A stretch of 21,288 nt of DNA, taken from Treponema_I sp045597345. Its GTDB lineage: Bacteria > Spirochaetota > Spirochaetia > Treponematales > Treponemataceae. How positions within the stretch are numbered: the first letter of the stretch is position 1; each line of letters begins with the position of its first letter. The notes beneath the pieces are model-generated. The model searched no databases. It was not told the origin of the DNA and worked only from the letters and a program-made list of their open reading frames with translations. The DNA lies in assembly GCA_045597345.1 (NCBI GenBank), contig JAZLJW010000298.1, forward strand, positions 1 through 21,288. The letters are read 5' to 3'. Shown here one piece after another: positions 13,864-20,833 of the stretch. The position numbers and the translations under genes are program-made.

Positions 13864-13883
13864 CAGTAATCGTTTGATTACTG
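13864..13883 (-). repeat. Small hairpin spanning the binding-protein stop codon
   Basis: cagtaatc (13864-13871) and gattactg (13876-13883) pair perfectly around a 4-nt loop and include the TAA stop of the binding-protein gene (13878-13880). The effect is unknown. It may assist 3'-end protection together with the hairpin at 13819-13844. Confidence 0.4.
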
Positions 13884-15158
13884 AGCATCAAATGCAGCCT
13901 GAACAGCAGCAGCTACCTGAGCAGCAGTCTGTTTGCCGTTTACGATATCCTGCATACCTGAATTGAGCAGGTCGTTTGCAGTACCGGTCAGGTAAGAGTC
14001 AATTACATAGCAGGAAGGATATTCACCGAGGGTACCTTTTTCAGCTACTAATGGATCCAGGTCATCTGGGAGATTAATGCTCTTCAGGATAGGAGAAGAG
14101 ATTGCACCGTTACGAATACGGATGATGGTTTCTTCTTCGTTGAACATTTTTTCCAGGAAACGTTTTGCAGCGTCCAGTTTTTTAGGATCAGCAGCACCGG
14201 TTTTGGTAATACCGTAACCAACCTGCCATGCACCTGCCATTGCACCTGCATAGTATTTTTCACCAGGAACAGCTGGGATAGCAATCAGTTTGGTATTTGC
14301 AGTACCCAGGTTAGAGGTACCCATTGCCCACTGACCATCAATGTACATCAGACATTTACCGTTCTGGTAAGCAGAGAATGCAGTACCAGAGTCGAGCAGT
14401 GTTGAGTTAGGATCAAGAACGCCATCTTTTACCATGATAGCAAGAGTATCGAGAGCAGCTACGAATTCAGGATCAGTGAATTTAACTTTTCCCTGTACAG
14501 CTTTTTCAATCCACTGAGTATCGTTGGTAAAGCGTGGGTAAATACCAGACATTACACAAGAACCCCATACCCATGATTCACTACCATGAGTGGTCAGACA
14601 TGCAATACCTTTAGCTGCACACAGTTTAGCCAGTTCTTTCATGTCATCATAGGTTTTTGGCAGTTTTCCACCGTTCAGTTCGTTGAGCAGATCCATGTTA
14701 ACTGCAACAACGGTACAGAAGTTTGATCCTCCCAGTGGGATATAAGGTTTAACACCATTTCCAAAGAAATCTGGGATAGCTGCCTGGTTGATATAAGAAG
14801 GCATATAAGGAACGTTATCAATCTGCTGGTCAGCTTCCTGGAATTTACCACCCCAGCGGGCATCTGCACCCATGTAAGCTACATCTGGGTACTGACCTGC
14901 AGCAAGACGAGCAGAAACTTTCTGATGATATGCTTCATCATACAGCAGTTCATATACTACTTCTACGTCAGGATTTTCTTCCATGAATTCTTCAACCAGA
15001 CGAACAAAGTCCTGTCCTTCTGAGTTTGCGTTGTTACCATAGCCCATAACATCGAGGACTACTTTACCAGAGGTTGTACCAGCGTCTTTTTTTCCACCAG
15101 CGAAAACCATGCCCATTGCCAAAACAGCAACAAGAGCTACGAGCATTACTTTCTTCAT
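13878..15158 (-). CDS. Periplasmic sugar-binding protein of the ABC transporter (family 1)
   Basis: 426-aa extracellular solute-binding protein of the maltose/oligosaccharide type. The signal peptide is at residues 1-20 (basic MKK, hydrophobic core, cleavage expected after VFA at A20, mature start GGKKDAG). There is no cysteine at the cleavage site, so it is predicted to be a soluble periplasmic protein, not a lipoprotein. Family features: a segment resembling FVRLVEEFMEENPDVEVVYE near the N-terminus, LAAGQYPDVAYMGA, and a central IDGQWAMG segment. The start at 15158 has AAGGAGA five bases upstream. An ORF extension to 15245 runs through the promoter/operator and is rejected. First gene of the transport operon, preceded by a promoter with a ROK-type operator. 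The mRNA leader is about 90 nt and contains a hairpin at 15187-15206. Confidence 0.92.
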   Translation of the reverse strand: MKKVMLVALVAVLAMGMVFAGGKKDAGTTSGKVVLDVMGYGNNANSEGQDFVRLVEEFMEENPDVEVVYELLYDEAYHQKVSARLAAGQYPDVAYMGADARWGGKFQEADQQIDNVPYMPSYINQAAIPDFFGNGVKPYIPLGGSNFCTVVAVNMDLLNELNGGKLPKTYDDMKELAKLCAAKGIACLTTHGSESWVWGSCVMSGIYPRFTNDTQWIEKAVQGKVKFTDPEFVAALDTLAIMVKDGVLDPNSTLLDSGTAFSAYQNGKCLMYIDGQWAMGTSNLGTANTKLIAIPAVPGEKYYAGAMAGAWQVGYGITKTGAADPKKLDAAKRFLEKMFNEEETIIRIRNGAISSPILKSINLPDDLDPLVAEKGTLGEYPSCYVIDSYLTGTANDLLNSGMQDIVNGKQTAAQVAAAVQAAFDAQ

Positions 15159-15186
15159 AATGTTCTCCTTTTTCTTTGATATCTTA

Positions 15187-15206
15187 TTCCCGCCCGTCTG
15201 CGGGAA
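15187..15206 (-). promoter_or_regulatory. Hairpin in the leader of the sugar-binding-protein mRNA
   Basis: ttcccgc (15187-15193) pairs with gcgggaa (15200-15206) around a 6-nt loop. It lies between the predicted start site (about 15247) and the Shine-Dalgarno (15164-15170). No T-run follows, so it is more likely a 5' stabilising stem than a terminator. Confidence 0.45.
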
Positions 15207-15226
15207 AAGTTCCAATAAATACGTTA

Positions 15227-15247
15227 AGTTGATTGATTCAACCAACT
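15227..15247. promoter_or_regulatory. ROK-type operator at the transport operon promoter
   Basis: The inverted repeat AGTTGATTGA (15227-15236) / TCAACCAACT (15238-15247) has one central base and one arm mismatch. The right arm is identical to the operator half-site upstream of the GH94 gene. It lies directly downstream of the -10, over the expected start site, where a repressor would block initiation. Confidence 0.7.
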
Positions 15248-15253
15248 AACAAA

Positions 15254-15282
15254 AGAATATCATCACCGTTTTATTCTGTAAA
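15254..15282 (-). promoter_or_regulatory. Promoter of the sugar ABC transport operon
   Basis: On the minus strand TTTACA (15277-15282) and TATTCT (15254-15259) are separated by 17 bp. The predicted start near 15247 falls at the edge of the ROK-type operator. The ROK gene stop is 51 bp upstream with no obvious terminator, so read-through from the ROK gene is also possible. Confidence 0.65.
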
Positions 15283-15332
15283 CCTTTTTTTTTGATTTTT
15301 CGTAATATTTTCTTTTCTGATTTTTTCCCGAC

Positions 15333-16520
15333 TTAATTCAATGGAGCACCATTGGACATTGCTGACAGATACTCCAGAATAGAGGGACCTTTTGCAGAAG
15401 CAGTAGCAAGACTTGGCAATGAAAAAAGCTGTTCAATGTACATGGATGCAGCCCCATAGGCAACACTTAACGTACCAAATGATGACTGCCGCACATCAAA
15501 TACCCGGTGTTCATCATACGGCCATTGATATTCAAACCGCTGCCGGATAATACTTTCGATTTTTCGTCCGTATTTCTGCTCTATACCACCGATATACACA
15601 ACCTGCAAATTAAGGGTATTGGCCAGAAACGCAACGTGTCGCGCCAGTTCCTGGAATACATTATTAATCTGTTCATTATCACCGATTATCGACGCAAGAC
15701 TATCATCACCAGTAAGAAACTGCCCTTCATTACCGTTTTCCCACAACAGACTGCGGAATTCACCGGCAGAACACTCCGGACCTTTCAGCAGTTTACCGTT
15801 TATGACAATTCCAAGACCAACTGACAGATTTTTCCGGGATTTTTCCGTTGGATGGATGACACGATATTCAGTAAGAACAAAAACCATATTCTTTACTAAT
15901 TCATCATCAGCAGCCATGATTTCGCCAAAACAGCAGCAGCGGGCGTCATTTTCAATAGCAATCGGGATATCAGTATATTTTTTTACATTCTCGATAAAGG
16001 GATATGGTTCAGTAATCATAAGTGGAACAGAACATACTACTTCGCCCCTATCGCTGTTAACCAGACCGGGAATACCGACCCCAATACCGATCATTGTTAC
16101 ATTAAGCTTAATTGCTTCATATGCAATCAACTTATATGCCCGCTGAAATACACCCTCAATACGCAATTCTTCAAATACCTGTGGCTGTATTACTTCCTGA
16201 TGCTGAAAGAGAACGGAACCATGCAGATCCAGAAGACAGCAGACAAAGCGTTCCGGGTTGATTTCTATACCGCCAACGCAGGCAAATTTAGGAGTGATTT
16301 CAAGGAAGATAGGCTTTCGTCCCCCCTGAGGCCCGGTGGCTCCTTCTGAAGTTTCTGTGATGATGCCGATTTCATTGAGAGAGGCAACAATTTTTGTAAC
16401 TGTAGACTTATCAATTCCCAGTTTGCTGGCAATTTCCACGCGGGAAATACCTTTCTGAGTCCAGATAAGGCGGAGAATACGGGATACATTAATATCAGAA
16501 AGAGAGTTAATTGACTTCAT
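15333..16520 (-). CDS. ROK-family transcriptional repressor of sugar genes
   Basis: 395-aa DNA-binding regulator. The N-terminal winged helix-turn-helix (about 12-58: ILRLIWTQKGISRVEIASKL...STVTKIVASLNEIGII) is followed by a ROK/sugar-kinase-fold domain with GIGVGIPGLVN (about 145-155) and the IENDARC segment (about 189-195). The zinc-binding CxCGxxGC motif normal in ROK proteins is absent: the corresponding stretch reads PECSAGEFRSLLWENG. The usual GEIGH is GEFRS, which also lacks the histidine, so sugar-kinase activity is unlikely. Start: GTG (16523) and ATG (16520) are adjacent with no Shine-Dalgarno. A TATAGT 6-9 nt upstream suggests a leaderless mRNA. It lies between nagB and the binding-protein gene. 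Operator-like repeats at its own start, at nagA, at the transport operon and at GH94 make it the likely local regulator. The inducer is unknown. Confidence 0.88.
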   Translation of the reverse strand: MKSINSLSDINVSRILRLIWTQKGISRVEIASKLGIDKSTVTKIVASLNEIGIITETSEGATGPQGGRKPIFLEITPKFACVGGIEINPERFVCCLLDLHGSVLFQHQEVIQPQVFEELRIEGVFQRAYKLIAYEAIKLNVTMIGIGVGIPGLVNSDRGEVVCSVPLMITEPYPFIENVKKYTDIPIAIENDARCCCFGEIMAADDELVKNMVFVLTEYRVIHPTEKSRKNLSVGLGIVINGKLLKGPECSAGEFRSLLWENGNEGQFLTGDDSLASIIGDNEQINNVFQELARHVAFLANTLNLQVVYIGGIEQKYGRKIESIIRQRFEYQWPYDEHRVFDVRQSSFGTLSVAYGAASMYIEQLFSLPSLATASAKGPSILEYLSAMSNGAPLN

Positions 16521-16532
16521 CACTCAACCACT
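16505..16532. promoter_or_regulatory. Possible autoregulatory operator at the ROK gene start
   Basis: AGTTAATTGA (16505-16514) and TCAACCACT (16524-16532) resemble the two half-sites of the GH94 operator, separated by 9 bp. They span the ROK start codon and the base after the -10. The match is weaker than at the other sites. Confidence 0.4.
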
Positions 16533-16559
16533 ATATCACAGGGATGAACTTTTTGTAAA
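16530..16559 (-). promoter_or_regulatory. Promoter of the ROK repressor gene
   Basis: On the minus strand TTTACA (16554-16559) is followed after 18 bp by TATAGT (16530-16535). The start site would fall within a few bases of GTG 16523 / ATG 16520, leaving little or no leader. Confidence 0.55.
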
Positions 16560-16560
16560 A

Positions 16561-16660
16561 TGCACTGTCTGACACGAACCGTCATGCTGAACGTGACTCA
16601 GTATCTGCTCTGGAGATCCCGAAACGAGTTCGGGATGACAGTGCACAGTTCGGGATGACC
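16561..16660 (-). repeat. Degenerate intergenic hairpin repeat, copy 1
   Basis: The core stem atcccgaa (16616-16623) / ttcgggat (16629-16636) has a 5-nt loop. Around it are an outer inverted pair tgcactgtc (16561-16569) / gacagtgca (16637-16645) and a direct repeat of agttcgggatgac (16628-16640 and 16647-16659). It lies between nagB and the ROK gene. The same layout recurs at 18846-18930. It resembles the widespread bacterial intergenic repeats ending in TCATCCTGAA/TTCAGGATGA. Confidence 0.7.
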
Positions 16661-16698
16661 GTATGCCGTTACCCTGTCAAACAGCGCGTTTTTCTTAC

Positions 16699-17502
16699 TC
16701 AGAGGGCGTTATCGAAATTGTTTTTTTCGATGTCGTTAAAGTATTTGACAGTTCCTACGCGAAGTTCATCGGTGGCTGCATCATCGGCAACAATGACAGC
16801 TTTTGGATGCATCTGCAGGGCAGAAACGGTCCACATCTGGCTGATACCTTCTTCTACAGCATGTTTCAAAGCCATACCTTTGTTATGGCCGGTAATAAGA
16901 ATCATTACTTCTTCACTGTCACAGATAGTACCTACTCCTACCGTCAGTGCAGTAGCAGGAACTTTTGTTACATCACCGCCGAAGAAACGGCTGTTTACGA
17001 TGATGGTATCTTCAGTAAGAGTCTTTACACGGGTGCGGGAAGAAAGACTTGAACCCGGTTCATTAAAGGCAATGTGTCCGTCTACCCCAACTCCGCCCAT
17101 GAACAGCTTGATACCGCCGGCAGCCTTAATGGCTTCTTCATATGCTGCGCATTCAGCAGCCAGATCCTTTGCCATACCGTTCAGGATATGAACGTTTTCC
17201 TTTTTGATATCGATGTGGCTGAAGAAATTTTCCCACATAAAATAGTGGTAGCTCTGGTCGTGGTTTTCATCCAGGCCAACGTATTCATCCATGTTGAATG
17301 TTACGACATTCTGAAAAGAAACTTTTCCAGCCTTGTTCAGCCGGATCAGTTCTTTATATACACCCAGCGGGGTACTTCCGGTAGGAAGTCCCATAACAAA
17401 TGGTTTTTCTGCAGTCGGTGCAAAATCGTTGATGCGTTTTGCAATGTGGTTTGCTGCCCATACGGCAGCTTTTTCATAATCTGGTCTGATAATTAATCTC
17501 AT
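16699..17502 (-). CDS. nagB: Glucosamine-6-phosphate deaminase
   Basis: 267-aa cytoplasmic enzyme converting glucosamine-6-phosphate to fructose-6-phosphate and ammonia, the last step of GlcNAc catabolism into glycolysis. Catalytic residues fall at the same numbers as in the E. coli enzyme: D72 (FNMDEY), D141 and H143 (GVDGHIAFNEP) and E148. The phosphate loop GLPTGSTPLGVY (38-49) is intact. Residues of the known allosteric GlcNAc-6-P site are also kept (S151, R158, K160, T161), so activation by the nagA substrate is likely. The length is the family norm. AAGGA lies about 8 bases before the ATG. The gene follows nagA after 82 bp that contain a 9-bp hairpin, and both are probably co-transcribed. 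Confidence 0.97.
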   Translation of the reverse strand: MRLIIRPDYEKAAVWAANHIAKRINDFAPTAEKPFVMGLPTGSTPLGVYKELIRLNKAGKVSFQNVVTFNMDEYVGLDENHDQSYHYFMWENFFSHIDIKKENVHILNGMAKDLAAECAAYEEAIKAAGGIKLFMGGVGVDGHIAFNEPGSSLSSRTRVKTLTEDTIIVNSRFFGGDVTKVPATALTVGVGTICDSEEVMILITGHNKGMALKHAVEEGISQMWTVSALQMHPKAVIVADDAATDELRVGTVKYFNDIEKNNFDNAL

Positions 17503-17528
17503 GTAGTGTTTCCTTTTTTATTTTGGAT

Positions 17529-17549
17529 GAGAAGGCAAAATGCCTTCTC
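17529..17549 (-). repeat. Hairpin in the nagA-nagB spacer
   Basis: gagaaggca (17529-17537) and tgccttctc (17541-17549) pair perfectly around a 3-nt loop. No T-run follows on the minus strand, so it is more likely an mRNA processing or stability element than a terminator. Confidence 0.55.
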
Positions 17550-17584
17550 CCAGTATACACCATATTCCGGCTGAACTACTGCAG

Positions 17585-18760
17585 TCAGTCCGTAATATCC
17601 CGTTTAACATCACCACCGATAATGGTCATGAGTACCTTAAAGCCTTTATCAAAGACAATGACATCAGCGTCATAACCTGGAATGATTTTTCCTTTATTAC
17701 GATATCCCATGATAGTCGCCGGGTTGGCAGTGGCACACTTAACAGCATCCGAAACTGAAAAACCATAGCTTATCAGATTTTTCACACCGTTAATCATAGT
17801 CAGGGCACTACCGGCAATAACATCATCACTGGCACGATGAAAACAGCCATCCTTGTACACCACTTCTTCACCATTGGCCAAAAGCGGACCTTCGGTCTGC
17901 TGTGTAGGAGTCAGGGCATCGGTTACCAGAACAATTTTATCAAGCGGTTTATCACGGGCAAGAAGTTTAATCAGGTCGGGATGAACGTGAATACCATCGG
18001 CAATAATTTCAGCCGACATTTCCGGATGAATGAGGACCGCACCAACAGCCCCCGGGTTACGGTGATGCATCTGGCTCATGGCATTGAACAGGTGGGTACT
18101 GTGCAGAATACCTGCCTGCATACCTTCTACCATATGATGATATTCAGCATTGGTATGACCTGCCTGCAGAACAATACCCTTTTTAAGACACCAGAGGGCA
18201 AGATCCCGCATACCTTTTAATTCAGGAGCAACCGTCATATTAACCAGGTGCCCGTTTGAGGCATCCCACAGCCGTTCCATAAGTTCAAAATCAACTTTCC
18301 GCACGGTTTCAGGACGCTGTACTCCCAGTTTTTCAGGTGAAATGAAGGGGCCTTCAAGATGAATGCCCATAATGGTCGCCCCCTTCTCTTTTCCCATGGC
18401 ACCGGAAATGGCAACCAGTCCTTTGACCATTTCATCAGGATCGGCCGGGTACATTGTCGGATTAAATGAAGTTACACCATACTGAGCAAGTCGTTCGCTC
18501 ATGAAAAGAACGGCTTCTGCACTGAATTCATCAGTCCCATGCCCACCAAAACCATGAATGTGCGTATCTATGAATCCCGGTGAAATATACGCCCCGTCTA
18601 CATCAATCATCCGTGTTCCAGCAGGAAGTTTTTTATTTTCCAGACGACGCTCACTGAAAACATCAGCTATTTTTCCGTCTTTCAGGAGAACAGCGCAATT
18701 TTCCATGGCAGAAAATCCGGTAACGATAGTACCATTGTGAAGACAAATACTATTACTCAT
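17585..18760 (-). CDS. nagA: N-acetylglucosamine-6-phosphate deacetylase
   Basis: 391-aa amidohydrolase-superfamily enzyme that removes acetate from GlcNAc-6-phosphate, feeding nagB. Visible motifs: DTHIHG (H67, H69), GIHLEGPF with metal ligand E136, QAGHTNAEY with H202, STHLFNAMSQ with H223, DGIHVHP (H258) and catalytic D281 in VTDALTP. All residues needed for the mononuclear metal site are present, and the length is standard. The ATG at 18760 has no Shine-Dalgarno. A -10-like TACTGT ends 6 nt before it, so the message may be leaderless. A 31-bp imperfect palindrome lies 13 bp upstream and matches the ROK-type operators of the region. First gene of the nagA-nagB unit. GlcNAc entry and phosphorylation genes are not in the window. 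Confidence 0.96.
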   Translation of the reverse strand: MSNSICLHNGTIVTGFSAMENCAVLLKDGKIADVFSERRLENKKLPAGTRMIDVDGAYISPGFIDTHIHGFGGHGTDEFSAEAVLFMSERLAQYGVTSFNPTMYPADPDEMVKGLVAISGAMGKEKGATIMGIHLEGPFISPEKLGVQRPETVRKVDFELMERLWDASNGHLVNMTVAPELKGMRDLALWCLKKGIVLQAGHTNAEYHHMVEGMQAGILHSTHLFNAMSQMHHRNPGAVGAVLIHPEMSAEIIADGIHVHPDLIKLLARDKPLDKIVLVTDALTPTQQTEGPLLANGEEVVYKDGCFHRASDDVIAGSALTMINGVKNLISYGFSVSDAVKCATANPATIMGYRNKGKIIPGYDADVIVFDKGFKVLMTIIGGDVKRDITD

Positions 18761-18766
18761 GGCACT

Positions 18767-18795
18767 ACAGTATCATAGTTAATTGCGAAGTGCAA
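18767..18795 (-). promoter_or_regulatory. Candidate promoter of nagA
   Basis: On the minus strand TTGCAC (18790-18795) and TACTGT (18767-18772) are 17 bp apart. The -35 lies inside the palindromic operator. The start site would coincide with the nagA ATG within a base or two. Confidence 0.45.
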
Positions 18796-18804
18796 CTAAC
18801 TATG
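18774..18804. promoter_or_regulatory. Palindromic operator upstream of nagA
   Basis: catagttaattgc (18774-18786) and gcaactaactatg (18792-18804) match at 12 of 13 positions across a 5-bp spacer. On the minus strand the half-site AGTTAGTTGC resembles AGTTGGTTGA of the GH94 and transport operators. It overlaps the predicted -35 and spacer of nagA. Confidence 0.7.
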
Positions 18805-18845
18805 CATCATTATTTACTCTATGTCAGTAAAAAGTGTTGCTTATA

Positions 18846-18930
18846 GTCACCCTGAACCAGTTTCAGGGTCTCATCAAAACTCCACAAATCTGCTGGATTG
18901 CCAGTACATGCAGAACCGTTGTGAATGACG
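18846..18930 (+). repeat. Degenerate intergenic hairpin repeat, copy 2
   Basis: accctgaa (18849-18856) and ttcagggt (18862-18869) form an 8-bp stem with a 5-nt loop, preceded by GTC and followed by CTC. The reverse complement of copy 1 (16616-16640) has the same frame: GTC, 8-bp arm ending GAA, 5-nt loop, arm starting TTC, CTC. Both end in a TGACG-type motif 50-65 bp on. It fills most of the nagA/HD-GYP spacer. Confidence 0.65.
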
Positions 18931-18951
18931 TTACAACCATACTGCGTTTTG

Positions 18952-20670
18952 CTATTTTAAAACTGCTTCGGGATACAGCTGCTCAATCTGTCTTCGGCAG
19001 GCAATGAATTTCCGTGCCAGCTCCGGATCAAACTGACTTCCAGCACATTTTGATATTTCTTCAAACGCTTCATCCAATGTTTTTGGCGTTCTCTGATACA
19101 CTCTGGTACTTACCATTGCATCAAAACAATCTGCCAAAGCCATAATCCTTGCCTCATAGGGAATAGCATCACCAGAAAGTCCTTCCGGATACCCTTTTCC
19201 GTCCCATTTTTCATGGTGATACCGTGCCACATTCACTGCCACATTCTTGAATTCTATATCCTGAGCATGCTGAAGTATTTCGTCTACCATTTCAGCACCT
19301 TTCTGTGAATGAGTCTTCATTTTTTCGAATTCTACTTCATTCAACCGGGATGGTTTGTTCAATACGTTGTCAGGGACTGCAATTTTACCAAAATCATGCA
19401 GTGGTGCTGCCCGTACAATGCGGTCGTACACCTCAGGTAACCTGTTTTTTTCCGAGTCCTGCAGAAAGTCCGTGAACACCTGAACAATATCGCTGGTGCG
19501 CTCAATATGACCACCAGTACTGCCATCACGGTTTTCTACGAATGACGCAAGACTGGTAATGATATCATTTTCCATGCTGCGGATTTTTGCATTCTTTGTC
19601 CGTATATCATTTTTCATCTGCTTATGCAGAAATTCGTCCTGTTCCAAAGCATTCTGCTGTGCAGTAATATCAGCAAGACGGAATACATGTACCGCGCGAC
19701 TGTCAACTTTCAGCAGCCGGTGAGCAATACTGATACATCGTTTAGAGGCATTCAGCCCTCTTCCGTTTTTTTCCCAGTACGAATCTTCTTTCTTTTTGTT
19801 CTTTCCCTCTACCCATTTTCGGGCTTTGTTCAAAATCTGCAGTTTTTTCCTGCTGTTCATAGAATCAATGCGAAGCGTTCTGAGTTCCGGAAACAACTCG
19901 ATGGCTGCCTGATTACATCCCAGAAAGGTGCCTTTTGCGCCAAGAACAAGGAACCCGGCGGTATCCTGCTCAACATGGAACTGCTCAGTAATGTCATCAG
20001 TCTGGTACAACCGGATCCGGTGCAGGAGAATAAGAATAACAGGTTCTCCTATTCCGTAACCTATGGGAACCAGTGGAATATCCCAGTGTGCTTTTTTTTC
20101 AAGAGTATATGCAGTTGCAGTCAACAGCAGCGTACAAAGCAATGTCCAGCTGGTAAATAATGATACCTGCCGCTTATTTCTGAATGAAAGAAAGATGATG
20201 TATAGTCCTCCAGCTGCAGCAGCGGCTATTGAGAGCAGATACACGAGATGCAGCGGACCGTAGGATTTCATCAGCATGCCGATTCCCTGCGGATTTTTTG
20301 AAAAAGTAACCGATGTATAATAATAACGGTTCAAGGTCGGATTCAGTACACACAGCAGATTGAAACCGCTGAAAAGCAACCATAGACCCGGAACCCAGGC
20401 GGGAATTTTCGTCTTGCACAGGTCTGCCAGGCACATGAACAGGAAAAAACTTGAAAAACTGGCGCCCAGATAGATAGTTTGATTTGCCAGCACGGCAGAT
20501 TCCAAAGTTTGGGCCAGAGTCATCTGCATATATCCGTAGTCAGTTATGAGGATAGCGGTAAATAGAGCAGGATAAAACAGGGAAATTTTATTATGATGCT
20601 GCGCCACCAGTGCTGTAAGAGCCAGAAAATTCAGCACCAGTAAGCAACCATAAAATACTTGCATGTACAT
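18952..20670 (-). CDS. 7TM-PAS-HD-GYP protein, probable c-di-GMP phosphodiesterase
   Basis: 572-aa membrane signalling protein. Residues about 5-217 contain seven hydrophobic segments like the 7TM input module of some histidine kinases. Residues about 235-335 look like a PAS domain, and about 340-370 form a helical linker. HD-GYP domain about 370-565: HIERTSDI, catalytic H425-D426 (PLHDFGKIAVP), HHEKWDGKGYPEG (485-497) and ADCFDAMVSTRVYQ. All hallmark residues are intact, so hydrolysis of c-di-GMP is expected. The start at 20670 has no clear Shine-Dalgarno. TATAGT ends 6 nt before it (with TTGTGG 17 bp upstream), so the mRNA may be leaderless. A second ATG two codons later is also possible. 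Divergent from the GH94 gene and separate from nagA. The input signal is unknown. Confidence 0.93.
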   Translation of the reverse strand: MYMQVFYGCLLVLNFLALTALVAQHHNKISLFYPALFTAILITDYGYMQMTLAQTLESAVLANQTIYLGASFSSFFLFMCLADLCKTKIPAWVPGLWLLFSGFNLLCVLNPTLNRYYYTSVTFSKNPQGIGMLMKSYGPLHLVYLLSIAAAAAGGLYIIFLSFRNKRQVSLFTSWTLLCTLLLTATAYTLEKKAHWDIPLVPIGYGIGEPVILILLHRIRLYQTDDITEQFHVEQDTAGFLVLGAKGTFLGCNQAAIELFPELRTLRIDSMNSRKKLQILNKARKWVEGKNKKKEDSYWEKNGRGLNASKRCISIAHRLLKVDSRAVHVFRLADITAQQNALEQDEFLHKQMKNDIRTKNAKIRSMENDIITSLASFVENRDGSTGGHIERTSDIVQVFTDFLQDSEKNRLPEVYDRIVRAAPLHDFGKIAVPDNVLNKPSRLNEVEFEKMKTHSQKGAEMVDEILQHAQDIEFKNVAVNVARYHHEKWDGKGYPEGLSGDAIPYEARIMALADCFDAMVSTRVYQRTPKTLDEAFEEISKCAGSQFDPELARKFIACRRQIEQLYPEAVLK

Positions 20671-20676
20671 GCTTCA

Positions 20677-20705
20677 ACTATACCACAATCATTGTCAGAC
20701 CACAA
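20677..20705 (-). promoter_or_regulatory. Candidate promoter of the HD-GYP gene
   Basis: On the minus strand TTGTGG (20700-20705) is followed after 17 bp by TATAGT (20677-20682), which ends 6 nt before the ATG at 20670. Confidence 0.5.
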
Positions 20706-20739
20706 ACAGCGTTCTATCAGGTCAAATCGGAATGAGGTT

Positions 20740-20756
20740 AGTTGACAATTTCAACT
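20740..20756. promoter_or_regulatory. Short operator half-pair over the GH94 -35
   Basis: AGTTGA (20740-20745) and TCAACT (20751-20756) form an inverted pair with a 5-bp spacer, overlapping the -35 hexamer. The arms match the outer part of the ROK-type half-site. It may be a second, weaker repressor site. Confidence 0.4.
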
Positions 20757-20770
20757 TTCGATTGTAAAAT
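20742..20770 (+). promoter_or_regulatory. Promoter of the GH94 phosphorylase gene
   Basis: A consensus TTGACA (20742-20747), a 17-bp spacer and TAAAAT (20765-20770) make a strong sigma70-type promoter. The predicted start near 20777 lies inside the operator at 20772-20799, giving a leader of about 57 nt. Confidence 0.8.
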
Positions 20771-20771
20771 T

Positions 20772-20799
20772 GAGTTGGTTGAAACTTTTCAACCAACTC
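20772..20799. promoter_or_regulatory. Perfect palindromic operator at the GH94 promoter
   Basis: GAGTTGGTTGAAA (20772-20784) and TTTCAACCAACTC (20787-20799) are exact 13-bp inverted arms with a 2-bp spacer. The site starts 2 bp after the -10 and covers the start site. It is the best copy of the half-site seen at the transport operon (15227-15247) and nagA (18774-18804). A matching hairpin could also form in the mRNA leader. Confidence 0.8.
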
Positions 20800-20833
20800 T
20801 TTTAGGATTATTTCTTCTGGAGGAATAACAAAA

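Noticed and set aside
13878..15158. Sugar-binding protein as a lipoprotein
   Set aside because: The VFAGGKKD cleavage region contains no cysteine.
15159..15245. N-terminal extension of the sugar-binding protein
   Set aside because: It covers the operator and leader hairpin; the internal ATG at 15158 has AAGGAGA and begins a standard signal peptide.
16655..17191. Plus-strand ORF of 178 aa opposite nagB
   Set aside because: Antisense to a gene with all catalytic residues intact; its product shows no recognisable family feature.
19624..20160. Plus-strand ORF of 178 aa opposite the HD-GYP gene
   Set aside because: Antisense shadow of an intact multi-domain gene; no ribosome-binding site or family motif.
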